Shown: piece after piece, positions 43,318 through 43,388 of the stretch | Layout: each line of letters begins with the position of its first letter | Position numbering within the stretch: the stretch's first letter is position 1 | Source of the DNA: Paracoccus sp. UBA889 | GTDB taxonomy: Bacteria; Pseudomonadota; Alphaproteobacteria; Rhodobacterales; Rhodobacteraceae | Assembly: GCA_002294185.1 (NCBI GenBank) | Contig: DBFD01000022.1 | Coordinates: 1 to 43,388 of the forward strand | Length of the DNA stretch: 43,388 bases | Reading direction: 5' to 3' | Translations under genes and position numbers: made by a program | Notes under the pieces: model-generated | Databases searched by the model: none | Told to the model about the DNA's origin: nothing | What the model saw: the letters and a program-made list of their open reading frames with translations, nothing else

Positions 43318-43372
43318 TTGCAAGCCAGGGATCATCTGCAAAGATCGTGGCCGGAACGCGCAATTTGCAAAA
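43318..43372 (-). promoter_or_regulatory. Three TGCAA motifs upstream of the leucine-dehydrogenase-type gene
   Basis: TTGCAA at 43318, TGCAAA at 43337 and the palindrome TTTGCAAA at 43365-43372 lie 77-131 bases before the ATG at 43241. Repeated short sites in an otherwise GC-rich region could be an operator, possibly for an Lrp/AsnC-type regulator, or pure chance. The window ends 16 bases later; 43242-43388 has no gene. Confidence 0.3.
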
Positions 43373-43388
43373 GGCCGGATTGGCGAGC

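Overview
The window comes from a high-GC alphaproteobacterium, most likely Rhodobacteraceae/Paracoccaceae and Paracoccus-like. This rests on gene content and order, not on a database search. The supporting loci are an NDUFA12-type complex I subunit next to a single-TM MCE protein and a DUF2155 protein, accBC followed by aat, a PAS_5-type protein, a pyrrolysine-free MttB homologue, and a 46-residue membrane peptide upstream of a large exported protein next to aroKB. I saw no tRNA, rRNA, CRISPR array, prophage or complete mobile element.

Layout. 1-2306 (minus): pth, a DUF2332 protein and a DUF2237 protein. 2449-4512 (plus): clpP-clpX. 4707-5923 (plus): NDUFA12 homologue, mlaD-like gene, DUF2155. 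5890-9607 (minus): hisF-hisE-accB-accC-aat. 9724-10866 (plus): selD. 10787-13375 (minus): a hemolysin-III-type membrane protein, then eda and an MFS transporter. 13558-17045 (plus): mttB homologue, rpsB, tsf. 17326-18090 (minus): a LuxR-type regulator. 18287-20401 (plus): cmk and an aldehyde dehydrogenase. 20500-25539 (minus): transketolase, DMT exporter, LpxL-like acyltransferase, luciferase-like monooxygenase. 25623-26697 (minus): an IS5-type transposase remnant and a PAS_5-type protein. 26884-36212 (plus): gmk, gamma-carbonic anhydrase, PhoR-like kinase, rpiA, gor, hflK-hflC, degP. 36321-40299 (minus): small peptide, 512-residue exported protein, xerD and a CorC/HlyC protein. 40428-42097 (plus): aroK-aroB. 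42195-43241 (minus): a leucine-dehydrogenase-type enzyme.

How it works together. Most genes are housekeeping: proteolysis and envelope quality control (ClpXP, HflKC, DegP, Aat for the N-end rule), fatty-acid initiation (AccBC), histidine and shikimate pathways, pentose-phosphate enzymes (Tkt, RpiA), KDPG cleavage (Eda), nucleotide kinases (Cmk, Gmk), translation (RpsB, EF-Ts, Pth) and glutathione redox (Gor). Many neighbours overlap by 1-4 bases in ATGA or TGATG arrangements, suggesting translational coupling. Two convergent gene pairs overlap at their 3' ends.

I found no convincing new multi-gene system. The least explained signals are regulatory or noncoding: a two-copy dispersed element whose stem-loop is kept (29181-29243 and 34337-34396), a large imperfect hairpin after transketolase, a LuxR regulator whose signal-pocket residues look replaced and which has a dyad just upstream of its start, a CtrA-like box plus an RBS-covering hairpin before the PAS_5 gene, and a perfect 17-bp dyad between tsf and luxR. 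HflC also carries an unusual tail of about 158 residues.
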